From NCBI RefSeq assembly GCF_963583255.1, contig NC_084813.1, positions 21,446,002 to 21,510,001 on the forward strand: a stretch of 64,000 nucleotides of DNA, in the 5' to 3' direction. The notes beneath the pieces are model-generated. The model worked only from the letters and a program-made list of their open reading frames with translations. It ran no database searches and was not told the DNA's origin. This document shows positions 44,070 to 57,986 of this stretch, in pieces; positions within the stretch are counted from its first letter, which is position 1, and the number at the start of each line of letters is the position of its first letter. The translations under genes were made by a program, and so were the position numbers. The stretch comes from Pyrus communis (taxonomy: Eukaryota; Streptophyta; Magnoliopsida; Rosales; Rosaceae).

Positions 44070-47000
44070 GTTGGGTAGGCCTACTTTGTAGAATGCTTGA
44101 AGTCCAAGTGGTCCTCTCGGCTGAAGAATCCAATGTAATATCATGGCTTGTGAAAATTGCAAAGCACAACTTAGCTAAATCTAATAAGTCAACATGGGCA
44201 CCAATAGCAAGTGTCCGGCGTCCGGACTACCAATTTCCTACGCCTCAGACTCAAAAAAACTCTCATTGCCCACCCTCCCGATTTGAGGACGACTCCTACC
44301 TCGTTTTTGACCTCGTCCTCTCTCTTTTGGTATCGTCCGGCATTCAGACAAAAGAACTTCTCGTCTCCCTCATTTGGTATTTTGCGGTGTTTGGACAAAA
44401 GACCTCCAATAACACACATCCATGCACCAAATTCTATACAACAAGCTCGATAAAACAATAGTTTCTTTACTTTTCTCAGTGTATATATGGTTTGCTCACT
44501 TGTTGACAAAGATATAGCCATAATAACATGTTTTGATCATTTGAGAACAGAGATATACACATAATGAGATAAACGGCTCTTTAGAACTCTCTAACTAAAC
44601 CTAATCATTGTCTTACACCTAAATTTATTTATACACTTTGAAAAAAGAAAAGCTTATAGTTAATCATTGTTGTTACATAAAATGTGTGCAGGGCAGTGTT
44701 TCATGTGTACTTTTATCATTTTATTAATATATTTCTAATGCCTAATGATTTTATGCTAGAGCTGTACAACTTTTTGAACGCAAAGAGAGAGAGAGGGAGA
44801 GGTAGAGGGATTATGATTCTTTTTTCTCCTTTTTTCATCATCTTCTATCTTTTTTTCTTACATTTTTTATTTTATCTTTTTCTTTTTATAAAAAATTAAT
44901 ACTTAACGTAGCTTAATTATAATCGTTCATATAAGAGAAGAGGGAAGAGAAAGAGAGTGAAAAATAGAAGAAGAGAGAATTCTACTCCGACACATAGAGA
45001 GGTGAAGGTCGACCAAGCCCATATATGTCACTGTGTGTGGCCAGGTCACTTCAAGGGATATCAAACCAATCATAAACCGAATCGCATGCCACAGTGAAAA
45101 GAGCTAGGCCTTGTTTTCAATCATACTTTTTTCAACGGGACTACACTGAAATATTTCCTCTACCTTTTGCTAAAGATGATGATGATGGCATCATATCATA
45201 CCTTTATTTAACTTGTTTATGTATTTTATTTTAATCCAACTCGATTTGATCTGATTTAGTATCAGCGTTGTTATAGTCAAATTGATTTATCAATATTTCT
45301 ATGCTCATCAAATATGCAGCGGATAATTTTTCTATAAATTGAGCTAACAACTTACCCCAATTAGCTAATTAATAGGTAATGACTAGTGCATACACTGAGT
45401 CATGAGCTAATGATGGGTAGGAATCAACCAGTTGAAATTGCTGGAGATATCAAAAGATGAAACCAAACTAACTACAGTCCTACTATGCTCCATGGTGTAG
45501 AGTACTAGTTGAGAATCTCTTCACAATCCCCCGCCACAATGGCCTTCTTGTGACTTATGATAAGATCGGACATTGACATCCACCACCGCCACTACCTGTC
45601 TTGAGATCAAACTTATTCAAACTCTCATGCAGTTCTTAATTTGCCTACTAAAATAATGTGCTAACAATAGTTCACATTTATAGAAATGACTTTTTATATG
45701 TAAGATACAGAGCATATTTAAACTAACTTACAGAAGTAGGAACTTGTGCATAATATAATAAATATGGTATGAAAACTAGTGATCAAGTATATTTAAAGTT
45801 AATTAAACAATCGACACGTCCTGCATTGATCATTTAAAAGGTAATTTTGTAGTTGATGATGTTTAGCCTCAACAACTGAGAACTAAGTTGATGATGTTTA
45901 GTGGTATCCAACTTTGTCAACAAATATAGAAGCTGGCTCTAAGCTTAGTGTCAATAATGCATCTTTAAACAAAGCTTTAAGTTGTTTTTAAATAGCTTAA
46001 TACTGTATAGAAAACAGAGAATGCATGTGGCAACTATGAAACGATGACGTACATACATTAGTGAATGGCTCCACACACAACCTATATAAAATTATCCCCA
46101 CATATTAAGGGTTGGTGAGATACCCTAAAATATAAGTATATATTAGCACTTTTGTCAAATTAATTAAGTTGCAAGTATGATAATTCATATTTCTCCTAAA
46201 TTAGTGTAACTAGTTGACGTTCAACGTTACCTTAGAAAACTTCAGGCAACCTGAGAAATGGTAGTCTCGCTTTATATCGAAGTATGCAAGATGATGGTGG
46301 GATAAAGCTAAAGTTTGTATTTTCAAGGTTTCAGGTTCAGTATAGTCTGCCATCAATCTATGATATCCGAGCTACCTTAACGTTTTAAGAGTTTGGTCAT
46401 CATTCATCCATTAGACTAGAGACAACTCAACTGTTTGAAGACTCATTGTTCATTCTAATACCCTTAGAGGAGAGCTAGCGCAAGATAATAAACTTTGTAG
46501 GCGTAACATGATCCATCACCAACATCACTACTATCGTTTCTAAATTAACAATTTATTACTACGTGTGAAGTTTTATCGCAAAATGCATCAGTGACATTAG
46601 AAGTGAACCTATGCTATTTTGTTATCTCTTTGATGTGGGACTCTATTCTCTAACATAGTGTAAGGAAATATACCCAAATCTTGGTTATTATTAGGGCAAA
46701 TGAGTAAATATTGTGTCATTTGATAAAAATGGCCATTATTCATAGGTGGTTTTATCCACACACCCCTTCTTACCTCTCACACACTGCATGTTAATTTCTA
46801 TAATTTGATATTTTTCAATTCATTCAATCCAATGACCGAAAATTAATAAATGTATATGAAAGGTAAAAAGAGATGTGTGAATATCCTCCTTTTTAATTAT
46901 TATAGCTGCCATTCTCTAACTCGACTATTTTTCTATCCAAGTTTCTATTCAAAGTTGACAATGATTTGGATAGAGTTGTTTACACCTATTATGTATGCAC

Positions 47001-47980
47001 CTCTTACCAAAATATAAAAAATTTGTATTGTAATCCTACCCAACCTCACCACCAACTAATGTGAGAGATGCTTTAGTAAGACGGCTATGCCAAATTTCTT
47101 CTTTGACACAAGAAATCGTTAACCATTAGTTTGGCTTTTAGTTTGTTTTAGGAACCAAAATTGTGATTGCAATGTTATAACACTCCTCTCGTAAAAAATA
47201 TCATATGGTTTACAACAATTTTCTTAGATTTACAGTGTATGTCATGCACCGAATGAACAATAAGTTATATATACGGTCACTGATCTAACGGTAAAAAATC
47301 TCAATGTATATTGAACTATTTCGCTCATGTGTATGAGAGAGCCAAAAGGGTTTAGGTTTGGATTGGGTTTTACTCAACAGTCGGTTTCACCATTTGAAAC
47401 TGCTAAAGACTAAAGCTAACTAAAAATCACTGTCATTGCTACTGCTTTCCAATCCCGACTCACGAGAATACCAAGTATAAACCTCCAATATCTGATCACA
47501 ATCTTTGGCTCTGTTCACTACTTAATCGATAAAAGTCCAGCACCAAACTCATTTCCGTACACTTTCTGCATCAAATTCTTACACCTCGGCCTCTCTGGTT
47601 GCCTGGCGCCAACCACACAGCACCTCACCTCACTTCACCACCACAGTACCAAAGTTTTAAGACTATTTGTTAGCGAAACTGACTAGATCAATGTGCTCTG
47701 TTTTTTGCTTTAAATTTCAAATCCGTCTGGTTGGGATTTAGCGTAGATTATCGCTCGAATCAAAGATGCCATCTTTTATGAAAACAGTGCAAATCTCCAA
47801 GCAGCAGTAAAAAGAAGGGGAGTAAAAAAAGGACTTTGAACAGAAACCGAAAACCTCACCTCCTTCCCACGAGAGGGATTTTCCCATAAACGAAAGCCCC
47901 CGACCCCAAGACCCATTTTTTTTTCCTTTCTTTTATCCCTCCTTCCCTCTCATGTCATATCATGCATCTCTTGCAATTGG

Positions 47981-48506
47981 CAAATAGGAGAGAAAGGGAG
48001 TGAGGAGAGAGAAAGAGAGAGGAGTGAGAGAGAGAGGCTTTTAACCCCTTGTCGCTCTTCTCAGCTGAACTCCACCCCACGACAGCCAGCTCATTTCATT
48101 CAAACCCCATTACCAACCAACCTCTCACTCTCACTCTCTCTCTCTCATCTCACCCCCACTCTCTCTATCAAACTCGTAACGCTTCTCCCTCTTTATTATC
48201 TTTCTATCTACAAAAAGACTATAACTTTCGACGTTTTCCTCCACCAGATCTCTCCGAATAAACCCATGGAGATGCGTGCGTCTTAGAAACCCTTTTAATT
48301 ACAGCACTCGCCTCTCCCTTCCCCTCTCTCTCTCTTTGTGGTTTTCTGGGCTTTTTTTTCTCGACCTTTTTTTTCTCTTGTTCCCGATACAGCCCAGAAA
48401 ACCCATGTTATTTTCCTTGATTTTCTTCCATATTTTCTGACTTTTCCTTCGATTTTACCTTCTGGGATTTCTGGGTTTCGATCAAGACTCCACCTTTTGT
48501 GAAAAA
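47981..48506 (+). promoter_or_regulatory. ULT1 proximal promoter/leader with possible uORFs
   Basis: Purine-rich then CT-rich sequence typical of a plant core promoter and leader. Two short upstream frames are present: 48266-48286 (six codons) and 48405-48440 (eleven codons), both ended before the ULT1 ATG. Whether they are transcribed depends on the start site, which I cannot see. Confidence 0.35.
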
Positions 48507-51331
48507 ATGGCGAATGGGGTAGAGAGAGACTGTGGGTTGGTGCTGTTTAGCGACGATGAGCTGAGAGAGATGAGCGGGGTGAAGAGAGGTCCGGACCATA
48601 TGGAGGTCACGTGCGGCTGCACCAGCCACAGATATGGCGATGCTGTTGGGAGGCTTAGGGTTTTCGTTAATGGAGACCTCGAAATCACCTGCGAGTGCAC
48701 CCCTGGCTGTCAGGAAGGTCTTTCTCTCTGCCCTTTTGATCTCTCTCTCACTTGCTTTTTGGGGAAAAGGGTTTTGATTTTTAATGCATGTTGTTTGCGT
48801 TTTGAGCTTCTTCTTTAGTTCATCGTGTACTGGTTTTGACGTTGATGGCTTTCTGTCTGTCTGTCCCTTTCTGGTCCGGTTAATCTGCTGGGTTTGTATT
48901 TGATGACGACGAGCTTTTGCTTTGGAAGTTGTTCATTGTATTTTTGCTGGGTATACAGTTGAGGTGTATGTTGTTTTGTCTGACCGAATGCCTTCTCCGT
49001 GTTGGGTGTACAGTAGCTATATGTTTGTCTACTCTTTTGCTTCATATGGTCGAGTTCAGATGGTTTCTGGCTTGTTTGTGGAGTAAAGAGTTTTTCTTTA
49101 AGTTGGTGTATTGAGAATGAAACCTACATTGCCATTTTCGTGGCGATCGCAACCTCGTAATTAAACTTGGTTTTCGAGGTTTTGGTTTCGAATATGTCCT
49201 GAGTTCTGTTCTTTCTCTTCCAGAGTAAGATGTTGTAGAGTTGCATAGCATGGTTTAGTTATTGTAGGGCTTTGCGTATCTTTCTTTCGTCTTTGATGTA
49301 ATTAGCACTAATGTGGTTGATGAAATTGCTTTTTCATACTTGGCTTATGGGCATTGACAGTTAATCCAATGTGTTATTTCATGAGCAGCCACCCTTATAA
49401 CTTTCAAGCTTGACTGTGTTATCTGATGTCTCTATGCGCTTCTGGTCTTGTTTCTACAATGCTATTATCAGTAAGCACTATGGCGTGGAGTTTCCAAGAA
49501 TACCTCTTTCTGACAACCTAGCGGTGCATCCGATAGCGTGCATCCTCTTTTACATAATTGCAGCTTTTGGGCGTGCCATATCTTATTCTTCCATAATATA
49601 GTCCTTGTGATAATTCCACAAGTTTGCTTCCTGCGTCTGAATTTGGCACACACTCGTAAGATTAGGGCATCTCGTAACAAGACTCTTATGTCTTTAGTGT
49701 TCATTGAATTGCCGGTATCTTTTCCTCACATAAAACAACTTAGTCCATCAAGGACAGTTGTTCTGTCTGTAAAGCAAATTGCTGCCTTAAGACACAGTCT
49801 TGACCCAATAATGGCGTCCACTTGCTTACAACCTTCGTGTATTTACTGTCAGCTCTTTTTGTGGTTCCAACAAGATAGAGGTGAAACCATTAGTATTTAA
49901 TTATGTAGTTGAGTTAGCTATATGTAGGTCGTGTGGTCTGTTAATAATATCCAGAAAATGGTACACGTTGGGATGCATGCGTTTTAGGTATTGTTTAACT
50001 ACTTTAATGGTCATGACAAAAGCTCAGATGGAGGTTTCGTGCTTATATCCAGGATTTTTGTTTCTGTTTTAGCTCAACTCTTGTATTATAACCATCTTAT
50101 TTATTTTCCCTTTCTATTTCAATCACAAGGAAAACTGACTCCTGCTGCATTTGAAAAGCATTCTGGAAGAGAGACTGCTAGGAAATGGAAAAATAATGTT
50201 TGGGTGATTGATAACGGGAAGAAGGTTCCGCTGTGTAAAACGGTGCTGCTCAAGTACCATAACGAGGCATCAAAAAGTGCTAATGGTTCCCACAGATCCA
50301 ACAATGGACGTGTTTGTCACCATGATGAGTTTGTTTCCTGTACTAGGTGCAACAAGGAGCGCAGGTTTCGCCTCCGGACAAAAGAGGAATGTCGGGTTTA
50401 CCATGATGCTTTGGCTGATGTGAATTGGAAATGTGCTGATCTGCCGTATGACAAGTATGTTCCTCCCTTACATTGAACAAATACTTCTACTTGGTATTGA
50501 TCGAGTTGTTTTTCTCTTATGCTATAGGCCATCAACCATTCATGAACCATACACTAGTTATAGTTTTATCTCACAAATGTGAAATAATATGAATATCGTT
50601 TCTGTTTAATCGTTATGCTAATGTTTATATAGTGTAGTTTGGTTTCAATATGCTGTTTTATTGACAGTTTTTAGAACAACTGAATGGTTGCTTATTGTAG
50701 CTTCTATATTGATCGCTTATTTTATGTTTGTGTATACTGTTCATCCAGCTTCGTTGATTCAGTAGTTAGAAATTAGCCGGATTAGCTGCTTAAAGATGGA
50801 TTGTGGCACCATTTCCGGAAAATTGAGTAGTTATTACTTTCTGGGGTAGAGTAGGTGGTGTTTGTACGCATATACCCATCCAATAATGGTAGTTTTTTGC
50901 CATTCAAGTTATCTTAAGGTTGAGAAATACACATTTAATTAAACGTTTGGAAGCACATAGGGACGTTCGATTGGGGGAGTAAATATAAATGGCGATGTAA
51001 TTCCTTGACATTCACCAGTAGGCATTTTAGATTAAGATGGTAGGTTGTAAACTAGTGCACACACCCAATATACAAAAAAATGGTTGGTTTGTTGTAGTTA
51101 TTACATATGTTTTGAAGGTTCAGTAATTCAAATGTGAATGTTTGTCTATATTTCAGAATAACATGTGATGATGAAGAAGAACGAGCAAGTCGAAGGGTAT
51201 ATAGAGGCTGCAGCCGTTCTCCGACATGCCATGGCTGTACTTCTTGTGTGTGCTTTGGCTGCGAAATCTGTCGTTTCTCGGATTGCAGCTGCCAGACCTG
51301 CACTGACTTCACAAGCAATGCTAAAACTTGA
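48507..51331 (+). CDS. ULT1: ULTRAPETALA1-like trithorax-group factor
   Basis: Exons are 48507-48717, 50130-50454 and 51157-51331, GT..AG introns, 236 aa. The N-terminal half has the SAND-like domain (MSGVKRGPDHMEVTCGCT, ITCECTPGC, LTPAAFEKHSGRETARKWKN). The C-terminal half is Cys-rich, with CTRCNKERRFRLRTKEECR and GCTSCVCFGCEICRFSDC. Arabidopsis ULT1 limits shoot and floral meristem size. It works as a trithorax-group cofactor with ATX1 and KANADI1, opposing Polycomb silencing of AGAMOUS. That role is inferred here from very close similarity along the whole length. Intron 1 is 1.4 kb. The gene faces NAF1 tail to tail. Confidence 0.95.
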
Positions 51332-52261
51332 ATAATATCCCTGCAGTCCTGCTATTCCCTTTTGATCATATGGGTTACTTGTACCCATATCGCCTCATTG
51401 AAAGCAACCCCCTACCCCTCCCCGTTCCCCACATTGGAAAAAAAAAAAGGCAGCTTCCAATGACAATTTCCCGAGTTAATGTCTCTTGTTCTCTTGACTG
51501 ATTTAGAACCTTCTAATTTGATAATTTATTCTCATGCTTACTAGGTGATATTTCTTTTCTATTTTCCTTATTATGGGTTTTTATCACTAATGGTCCTTGA
51601 AATTGACTTACTCCATCGAGATGGTTCCTGATATTGAAAATCAATTAATGTTGTCTTTGAAAATGAGTGTCACAAATCAATGTGACTCATTATTTGGGGA
51701 CTATATTAATCGATTTTTAATTTCAGAGACTATCCTATGGATCAATTTCAGGGACAATTTACGATGAAAAAATCCTTGAATTACTAAAGATTCCGTGAAC
51801 TGATGTATGCTTAGTTTGACATGGGAATATTGTCCCGTATCCAAGGAGAAGTTCATCGGTTCGGGCTTTACGGTCACTTGAACTCGCACACAAGATCATC
51901 CCAGCATTCGGGTAACGCATGTGTTGTTAACCAACTATTGCAAGATTATAAATTTGGGGCTTGAAAATTTGCTCCCACATCAAAATAAGTACGCTTGATA
52001 GGATTAAATTCAAAATTATCGACGCTTTTACTAGACAGACCAAAAATCGTCGATGTTCAAAATTATATGCAACTAAGGTGGATATTGCATTTTAAGGAAA
52101 TGGAGAACATGTTCACCATCTATGTTCTTCCATATACTGGACCAGCAAATATAGTAAAAACCGAATACATAAAAACAAGCGATTTTGAACGATGGCTCTT
52201 CTCAAAGCCTACTTGTAGTTTAACTTCAGTGTGCTGGGTGCCACAGAGCATGCCATAGCTT
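51332..52261. other. convergent 3' region between ULT1 and NAF1
   Basis: Holds the 3' UTRs of both genes. No other gene is seen. Confidence 0.5.
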
Positions 52262-55236
52262 TCACCTCGATTGCTGCCTGCCTCTTCCCCTTCCAAAATT
52301 ACGACCCCCTCTATGGGAGGGTCTCCCAAAATTATGACCCCCTCTATGGGAGGGTCTCCTTCCATGATTAGAAGGTGCGCCCTGATTACATTGCTGGCTG
52401 TCCACATTGCCTGCATTTGCAACGGATTGTGGCAAATTATGGTTTTGTTCAGAATGTAATCCATTTGATGGCATTCCTTGATCTGCATTGAAGATTGGGT
52501 GAGAAGGTTGGCCCTGTAATCCCATCCCGAACGTGTTTTGGTTAAAACCAAGTTGACCCACCCTGGGTTCTGCAAAGGCATTGAATTGTTGGCCTGGTAT
52601 GGGTTGGCCCTGTAAACCTAACCCAAAGGCTGTTTGATTGAACCCATGTTGACCCATCATCTCTTGTGAATACGCAAGTCCTGCAAAGGCGTTCAACTGT
52701 TGGCCCGGTAAGACAGCACCAGCCTGCTGATAGAACGGCATTCTGTTCGGAACAGACATTTGATAAGGATATTGAGGATTATACTGTAGAAGACTTGGAA
52801 AACTATTGTTTGGAAATCCGTTAGGGAAGGATGTGTTTTGTGGCTGAAACGGCACTCCATTTGCCCAACCTCCATTTGAAGTTGTGTTGATACCAGCGAC
52901 CTGTGTAGGAGCTGGAAATGGTGGAACTAATCCAGTCCGACTAACCAATTTTTGTGATACTGCAGCAGAAGATGGTACACCTGGAGAAAAAGGATGGTGG
53001 TGTTGATTGGGAGGCTGCTTAACCGCATCCATTGGTGTTTGCTGCGTTGAAGGTTGACCATTTTTCCAGGGTCCCGGCTTATTTTTACCCCATTTTCTGT
53101 TGTTTTTCTTATTGCCAACATTTTGGTCCTTCATTCCCCTCTTTGACATTTTTTGCATCCTCCTGTATTCAGCCTCTTTCTCATCATCTGAAAATTCTGC
53201 CTCATCTGATATCTCTTCATCATTTGCACCAGATGCATCATAACCCTTTCGGTAAACATCCTTGTTATTAAGCACATGATCCGCAAACTCCGGAACGAAA
53301 GAGACCAAAATTCCTGTTTGTATTCCACTAGGTATTTCACTTTCTGAATTGTATCTCACCACATAGTAAGGTTGTATGACAGGTCCAAAGATTTCATCTA
53401 TCAACCCCAACGGAGATCTACTTTCAGTTACCCACAAAATCGAACCCTCGTTTAGAGGGTTGTGCTTCTCAACCCCTTCTACGATGACTTGGGTACCAAG
53501 AACCTGTAAATTCAAATTGGCATCAAACCGATTAGGCAACAATACCACAAATCACAATAAGCACCTTCTAGAGTGTCACTAGATTCTAAATTTTCAATGA
53601 CACTAGAGATTGATAAAGTTCATGTTACAATATCGGCTTCCTTGCATAATTGAGATTAAAAATAAAAAAACAAAAAAGGCTTTCACATCCTTATGAGCTT
53701 ACCGATAAGACAACTCCCACAGGTTGCATCTGATGATGTGGTTGCAAAGTCACCTCCACTGGAGGAATTGGGGGAAGCACCTGCGAAATTCAAAGCAATC
53801 CTGTCAAACTATTTGAAGCAGTACTAGATACTCCAGAAAGCTAATTTCATTGAAGGTTTAGAAGCATTGCATGTTTTAAGATATCATAGAATCGAGAATA
53901 TGGTAAACAGAAACATAGAAAAACTAATTCCAAAAAAAATTTGCAAGTACTGCAACATCAGAAATGCTAAATTTTTTACAATGAGTTATTAATTCCAGAG
54001 CAGTTGAGCAAGGTACTCAATTTACTAAAGAGAATTCTGTATATCAGACGAAAATACTGAAAATCCTGAATACGACTTTCTTGCAAGCTTAAAGATGATC
54101 CCAAGTACCCTTTCGTTTCCCCAATCCCAAACCAAAGTCAGACAAGCCAGCTCCACTATCACAGTGGAGTCTATCTTCTTATCTCCACTAAAACAAAATC
54201 AACATGTACTCCTCATCTAAGCTAATCTATCAGTAACGACCTAACGAATGAAATAGGAACTCTATGTCCACCTCTCACCGAATGTTCATATCAACTTATC
54301 AATTGAAATGTTCACAAATCCATTCACGGCTTCAAAGTACGAGATAACCAATGAACTTTTTCTTACCTCAAGCTCATTCTTGGACCTAATGGGTCCTTTC
54401 AGATCTCCAACATCATCCTCATCGCCGTCTCCCTCGTCAAAAGTTTCAGCATCGGCCCAAGCAACCATTTCATCTTCATCATCATCATCCTCACTTTCAT
54501 TATCCATACCGAATATCTTATCTTCCTCCTCCCCTCCATCAGCATCCCTTATTTCACCTTCTTCCATTTCACCACCCTCGTTGCTCTCCTGCACCTCCAC
54601 ATTCATCTTCCCCTTCCTATTTTCCTCCTCTTCATCATCACTAGAGTTACTACTCTCAGATGATGACGAGGATGACGACAAGAACGAACTCTCACTCTCA
54701 GACTCCGAGCTTTCACTCTCGGACTCACCATTCCCTGCTCCACTCTTCCCACTATTCCCACTCACCATTTCACTCCCCATCCCATTCTCATTACTCACCG
54801 GTTTCATTTCCCCGGTATCACAACTCACTACTTCACTCTTCATACCATTCCCACCATCAAGAACCGAACTTTCTTCACACCCTCCAAGCAAATTAACCTT
54901 CCCCAACCCTTCCGCAATCAAACAACCCGAATTCTCCAACATTTGACCCTCCACCTTCACCGCACAACCAGACCCACAATCAATCGGCACAGACCCATCA
55001 CCCGCCGGCTCGAACCCACCTCCAATATACTCTGCGTCAACCGCCTCAGCCTTAAACTGCCCTGTTTCCGCCATATCAATATTCTTGAACCAATCCTCTA
55101 TGGAATCAAAATCCAAGAACGAATCTGCAACCGAAAGGTCTCTGGGATCAACGGAGTCGGGCGGGTCCTTCGAATACTTGGGCTTTGAAGCTGGATCGAG
55201 GTCTTCGAGTGTTAGCTGAGGGATGAGCCCTACCAT
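52262..55236 (-). CDS. NAF1: NAF1, H/ACA snoRNP assembly factor
   Basis: Exons on the minus strand are 55236-54367, 53780-53703 and 53503-52262, GT..AG introns, all phase 0, 729 aa. Start at 55236 (MVGLIPQLTLEDLDP), the first ATG; the frame extends upstream only through a TTG. Exon 1 is acidic and Ser-rich (SSSSSSESSNSSDDEEEE, MEEGEIRDADGGEEEDK), as in Naf1. The Gar1/Naf1 beta-barrel spans about 291-400 (PPVEVTLQPHHQMQPVGVVL, NEGSILWVTESRSPLGLIDE, YYVVRYNSESEIP). The tail is Gln/Asn/Pro-rich and ends in RGG repeats. By family, it holds the dyskerin complex during assembly of H/ACA RNPs, before Gar1 replaces it in the nucleolus. The key domain is complete. Confidence 0.93.
52294..52360 (-). 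repeat. 33-bp tandem repeat in the NAF1 RGG tail
   Basis: Two units, encoding GRPSHRGGHNF and GRPSHRGGRNF, are nearly identical at DNA level. They duplicate an RGG RNA-binding motif in frame. Confidence 0.88.
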
Positions 55237-55249
55237 CTGTGAGCGCAAG

Positions 55250-56258
55250 AAAGAAGAAATTGGGTGGGGGAACTAGATGACTGAAAATCCATGGGTACTG
55301 AAAGAAAGCGAATTTATAGATTTTGGGGTTTGGGTTGGAAACGGTCAGGACAGTGCTTAAACCCTAGCTAGGGTTTTGAACATTTTTCAGACGAGAAGAT
55401 GGCGGAGTGTTCGGTAAATTAGTTATTTTAACAAAAAATAAAATTTAAAATGAGCTCATACGACGACGTTTTGAGAGGTTCATCAAGGACCAAAATCCTA
55501 GGGTAAGGGAATTAGGAGGCTAGACTTTGTTGTGTTGTTGCATTTAGCACCTTTGTTACTTGGAGTTTATGTTGTACGTAATGTAACTTATATTATGTTG
55601 AGTTTATTATATTGAACTTATGATATATAGTTTATCGTATTTATTAATTTTGTCGATGTAATTTGCTTAGTTTTTTATTTTACTTTTGCATTTAGATGTA
55701 TTAAAAATTTCTATATATTCACCAACCATTTTGAACCATTTGACTGCTTGAACAATTTGTTCAAACGATCAAATGACTCAAATTTAATTATTTTTGTTGA
55801 TTGTACACTTATATTTATTACTCGTAGGACATTTGCTTAGTTTTTTTATTTTACTTTTGCATTTAAATGTATTAAAAATTGCCATATATTCATCAACCAT
55901 TTGTTCAAGTGGTCAAATGGTTCCAATTTCATTATTTTCGTTGATTGTACACTTATATTTATTACTCGTGTGACATTTTGGACTAAAATTAGAAAGATCA
56001 AAATGTCTCAAAAATCTTTTACTATTTTTAACCCGTAGAATTTGAAATTTTTTTTTTCAAACTAGACATGTCAATATATCAGATTTCAATTCGAATTTAA
56101 TCTTAACAGAATGTATTTGTAACTGTATATGAATTTAAAGGTTGGGGTCTGATAATTTGATTACAATCTTAATCCATTACATGCAACAAACATGGGGTTT
56201 TATGTTATATATACGTATACATGCCCACCAGCACAGGCCTACAACTGCTAATACACAC
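55250..56258. other. spacer upstream of NAF1
   Basis: NAF1 promoter side (GACGACGTTTTG near 55463), then AT-rich sequence with a repeated phrase: TTACTTTTGCATTTA occurs at about 55680 and 55851, TTGATTGTACACTTATATTT at about 55797 and 55940. This suggests a small local duplication. No gene. Confidence 0.45.
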
Positions 56259-56480
56259 CACTAGAAATTATAATTTTACCGACAAATTATAAGTCTCTAA
56301 AGCAAAATTTTGTTGGCGCAAGAGTCCTTTATTGATGAAAATTTTAATTTGTCGGATAAATATTTACGCCACAACCAATTTACAATGCCAATCTTAGCCG
56401 AAAAAATTGGAACGTTAGTCGACGATCATTTTGTACGCGTAAATTCGATGGCCTGACGAATTTTGTTTTGACGGGTTAAC

Positions 56481-57986
56481 TGTAATATCCTGAAAATTTA
56501 AAATACATGCATATGTGGAGTAAATCGGGAATAAATAGATTTATGGTTATGAAAATTTTGATTAGAGAAATTTTAGAATTTTGTTTCCGGGATTTATTAT
56601 AACTTACTTCGAAAAATTTATCGATAAGTGGAAAAGCGAAAATGACTAAGTGTAATTTTACGAGGACTTATTTTATTTTTGTATATTTTATCCTATTTCT
56701 TGACATATTTGGATATAGAACGATTCCACGAGCGTGTAGGCGAAAACCGTTCGACAAACGGAATTATAACGAATGAAATAGAAATGAACGAAAGTAGGGG
56801 CAAAATAGTCATTTTACCATAAATATGGAAGGCTCCAGATTTGGCTGGAGGTGTGTTTTCGTGGAAATATGTCACGGGAAGGGATGTGAGAAGGGAGAGA
56901 AATACGGGAGAAGGAAAAAAAAAAGGAAGAAAAAAGAAGGAGTGACCAATGGGGGGAATGGCTCAATCAGACAGGGAATGAATCAGGAGAGGGGAAAGGA
57001 GAGAAAGGAGAGGGGGAAAAACCAAGTGACCGCGCGACTAGTTTCCCCTACCGGGACCCGATTTTGACCCGAAGCTAACCCGGTGATTTTCCATTATTTT
57101 TCTGGCAATTTTCATTGAGCCACCACCTGGAAACTTCACATTGGCCTTTCCTCTTTAGTTTCCACCCCAAAAAAGATGAGAGTTAGGCCTTGGTTTGGTG
57201 AAACCCGCACCGGTGGGTGCGGTGGCACCTTGCCATTGATCTATCATTTCTGAAATGTTTACTCTCGATCACCACCACCTTTAGCATCCTATTGAGCCTA
57301 GGAACAAAGCCCAAACAAGTTTGGGGGTGGTGGAGCTGCGGATGCGAAGAATTGAAGCTCACCATTTCAAGGGTTTCAGGCAAAAGGTGTTTTTCAGCCG
57401 AATTGGACTTCGGCCCAGGTATGAAAGTTGTTCCTCTCATTGAACTTTACTTACCTGTAAAATTTGGTAATTTTTAGAGTTAGTTGGAAAATTTGGTTTC
57501 AGTTCGTCGGAAACCACCACCCACGACGGCGCGTGACCAGTGGGCCAACACTGCCTTTTCATGCAAATTTTGATATTTTAAATCCATAATTGGTACCCAT
57601 TTGATGCGATTTGATTGTGAAAACTAATGTTGAATATTTTCGTTACTATAATATTTTCGGAAATGGATAAAAGAATGAATGGTGAACTACGAAATGCTTG
57701 ATCCTGCTCAAGGCTACGTAGGCAGTCTAACATGGGTTAGATGCAGCTTTAAATAATTGAGATTAATCATTTTTTGGGAATTTGATTTAAGAGAAGAAAT
57801 TTGGTGAATAATTTGAAAATTTAATCTTATGTTTATGGTAAGTAAATATTGGTTATAGATTTTGTGAGTGATTAAGAAATTTAAATAAAGAATTGTGATT
57901 AGTGGTAGTTAAATAAACAAGAGTTTAATTTGGCCTATCACCGAAATTAGTTTCAGAAGTAAAATTTTCGGGTTGGGGTGTTACAT
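56481..57986 (+). mobile_element. solo LTR inserted in the left arm of the foldback element
   Basis: 1,506 bp, begins TGTAATATCCTG and ends GGGGTGTTACA (TG..CA). Flanks are TTAAC (56476-56480) and TAAAC (57987-57991), a 5-bp TSD with one mismatch. The right arm of the foldback element gives the empty site (reverse complement GACGGGTGAACTCTGG). No internal retrotransposon region or second LTR is present, so it is a solo LTR. The strand is arbitrary. Confidence 0.8.

Larger units (their letters stand above)
41940..47980. other. 6-kb AT-rich intergenic desert
   Basis: No convincing protein or RNA gene. It holds an AT microsatellite at 42249-42278, a shorter one near 43219-43234, and a tandem duplication of about 33 bp near 44004-44069. 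A purine-rich patch lies at 44787-44960. Overlapping open frames at 44093-44521 on both strands show no family resemblance. Confidence 0.5.

Noticed and set aside
44093..44521. Overlapping frames of 122 and 110 codons on opposite strands
   Set aside because: No conserved motif, no splice context, and they lie in a gene-poor AT-rich stretch.
53503..53548. Upstream extension of the NAF1 last-exon frame
   Set aside because: The acceptor AG at 53505-53504 and the fit to the Naf1 domain place these bases in the intron.
54308..54946. Open frame of 212 codons on the plus strand, Ser/Pro rich
   Set aside because: It is the complement of the acidic, low-complexity first exon of NAF1. Such exons often leave the opposite strand open.
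55237..55248. NAF1 start four codons further upstream
   Set aside because: That codon is TTG. The first ATG is at 55236.
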